In this document: positions 5,326 to 5,519 of the stretch, in pieces | Layout: the number at the start of each line of letters is the position of its first letter | How positions within the stretch are numbered: position 1 is the stretch's first letter | Assembly (NCBI GenBank): GCA_035465695.1 | Contig: DATIVR010000118.1 | Location: 1 to 5,519, forward strand | Length of the DNA stretch: 5,519 bases | DNA from: DASUBN01 sp035465695 | GTDB taxonomy: Bacteria > Pseudomonadota > Gammaproteobacteria > Natronospirales > REEB76 | Reading direction: 5' to 3' | The notes under the pieces: generated by a model | Database searches by the model: none | Told to the model about the DNA's origin: nothing | The model's input: only the letters and a program-made list of their open reading frames with translations | Position numbers and translations under genes: made by a program

Positions 5326-5519
5326 ATGCGCGCTTCCAGCCTCGTCATCGCCGTCTCGGTGGCCGCCCTCACGGTGAGCGTATGGGCCTGGTTCAACCAG
5401 CCGGACCGCGAACCCGCTTGGCCTGAGCGCATCCAGGGATTCTCGTTCTCGCCTTTCCACGCGGGCGAAGATGCCATCGCCCACCGCTTTCCCACCGATG
5501 CCGAGATCGATTCGGACCT
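5326..5519 (+). CDS. Membrane-anchored GH17/NdvB-type beta-glucan protein, N-terminal part (runs off right edge)
   Basis: Only the first 64 codons are visible. Residues 4-22 form a hydrophobic membrane anchor or uncleaved signal (SSLVIAVSVAALTVSVWAW). It is followed by PAWPERIQGFSFSPFHAGED and then FPTDAEIDSDL. A GFSFSPF motif with a later P-[ST]-[DE]-A-E-I run is, as I recall, the start of the exo-beta-1,3-glucanase-like (GH17) domain. That domain stands alone or ahead of a GT2 glycosyltransferase in NdvB-type proteins that make or process cyclic or periplasmic beta-glucans. The part that would decide between hydrolase and synthase is missing. ATG at 5326 lies 6 bases after the aroE stop with no clear Shine-Dalgarno, so it may be the third gene of the hemB-aroE unit. 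The coding frame is well supported by the tail of the match; the exact function is an inference. Confidence 0.65.
   Translation, partial: MRASSLVIAVSVAALTVSVWAWFNQPDREPAWPERIQGFSFSPFHAGEDAIAHRFPTDAEIDSD

Noticed and set aside
4687..5484. 265-codon minus-strand open frame
   Set aside because: It is antisense to aroE and the start of the glucan gene. The composition is Arg/His/Gly biased and no domain is visible.

Overview
The window is high-GC proteobacterial chromosome, most likely from a gammaproteobacterium, with a betaproteobacterium not excluded. The reasons are the all-aspartate metal loop in HemB (Pseudomonas-like), the DUF3379-type anti-sigma protein, the WbuC-type cupin and the beta-glucan protein at the right edge. 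Coding density is high and gene borders are tight. I see no tRNA, rRNA, CRISPR array, transposase or phage gene. No stretch over 300 bases lacks a gene.

Left part (1-816, all minus strand). The first 45 codons of tag (3-methyladenine DNA glycosylase I) run off the left edge. Upstream of tag lies a gene-free stretch of about 140 bases with a REP/MITE-like element: 10-bp inverted-repeat ends enclosing a GTACT-AAAG-AGTAC hairpin. One end of the element nearly touches the tag start codon. Next comes a WbuC-type cupin metalloprotein gene, whose leader carries a perfect TATAAT and a short hairpin.

Centre (817-3357, all minus strand). This is the most interesting part. Reading along the minus strand, the order is ECF sigma factor, RskA-type anti-sigma factor, second ECF sigma factor, DUF3379-type zinc-motif anti-sigma factor. 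The three junctions are all 4-base ATGA stop/start overlaps, so the four proteins should come from one translationally coupled message. The two anti-sigma factors each have one predicted membrane segment but differ in what they could sense. One has a cysteine-free periplasmic RskA domain. The other has a Cys/His zinc motif at its cytoplasmic N-terminus. This looks like two sigma/anti-sigma switches wired into one operon.

Right part (3474-5519, plus strand). Divergent from the sigma operon are hemB (porphobilinogen synthase, tetrapyrrole pathway) and aroE (shikimate dehydrogenase, aromatic amino acid pathway), 4 bases apart. Six bases further begins a membrane-anchored protein that resembles the N-terminus of GH17/NdvB-type beta-glucan proteins and runs off the right edge. 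The 116-base region between the divergent units (3358-3473) must hold both promoters. I can only propose weak candidates there.
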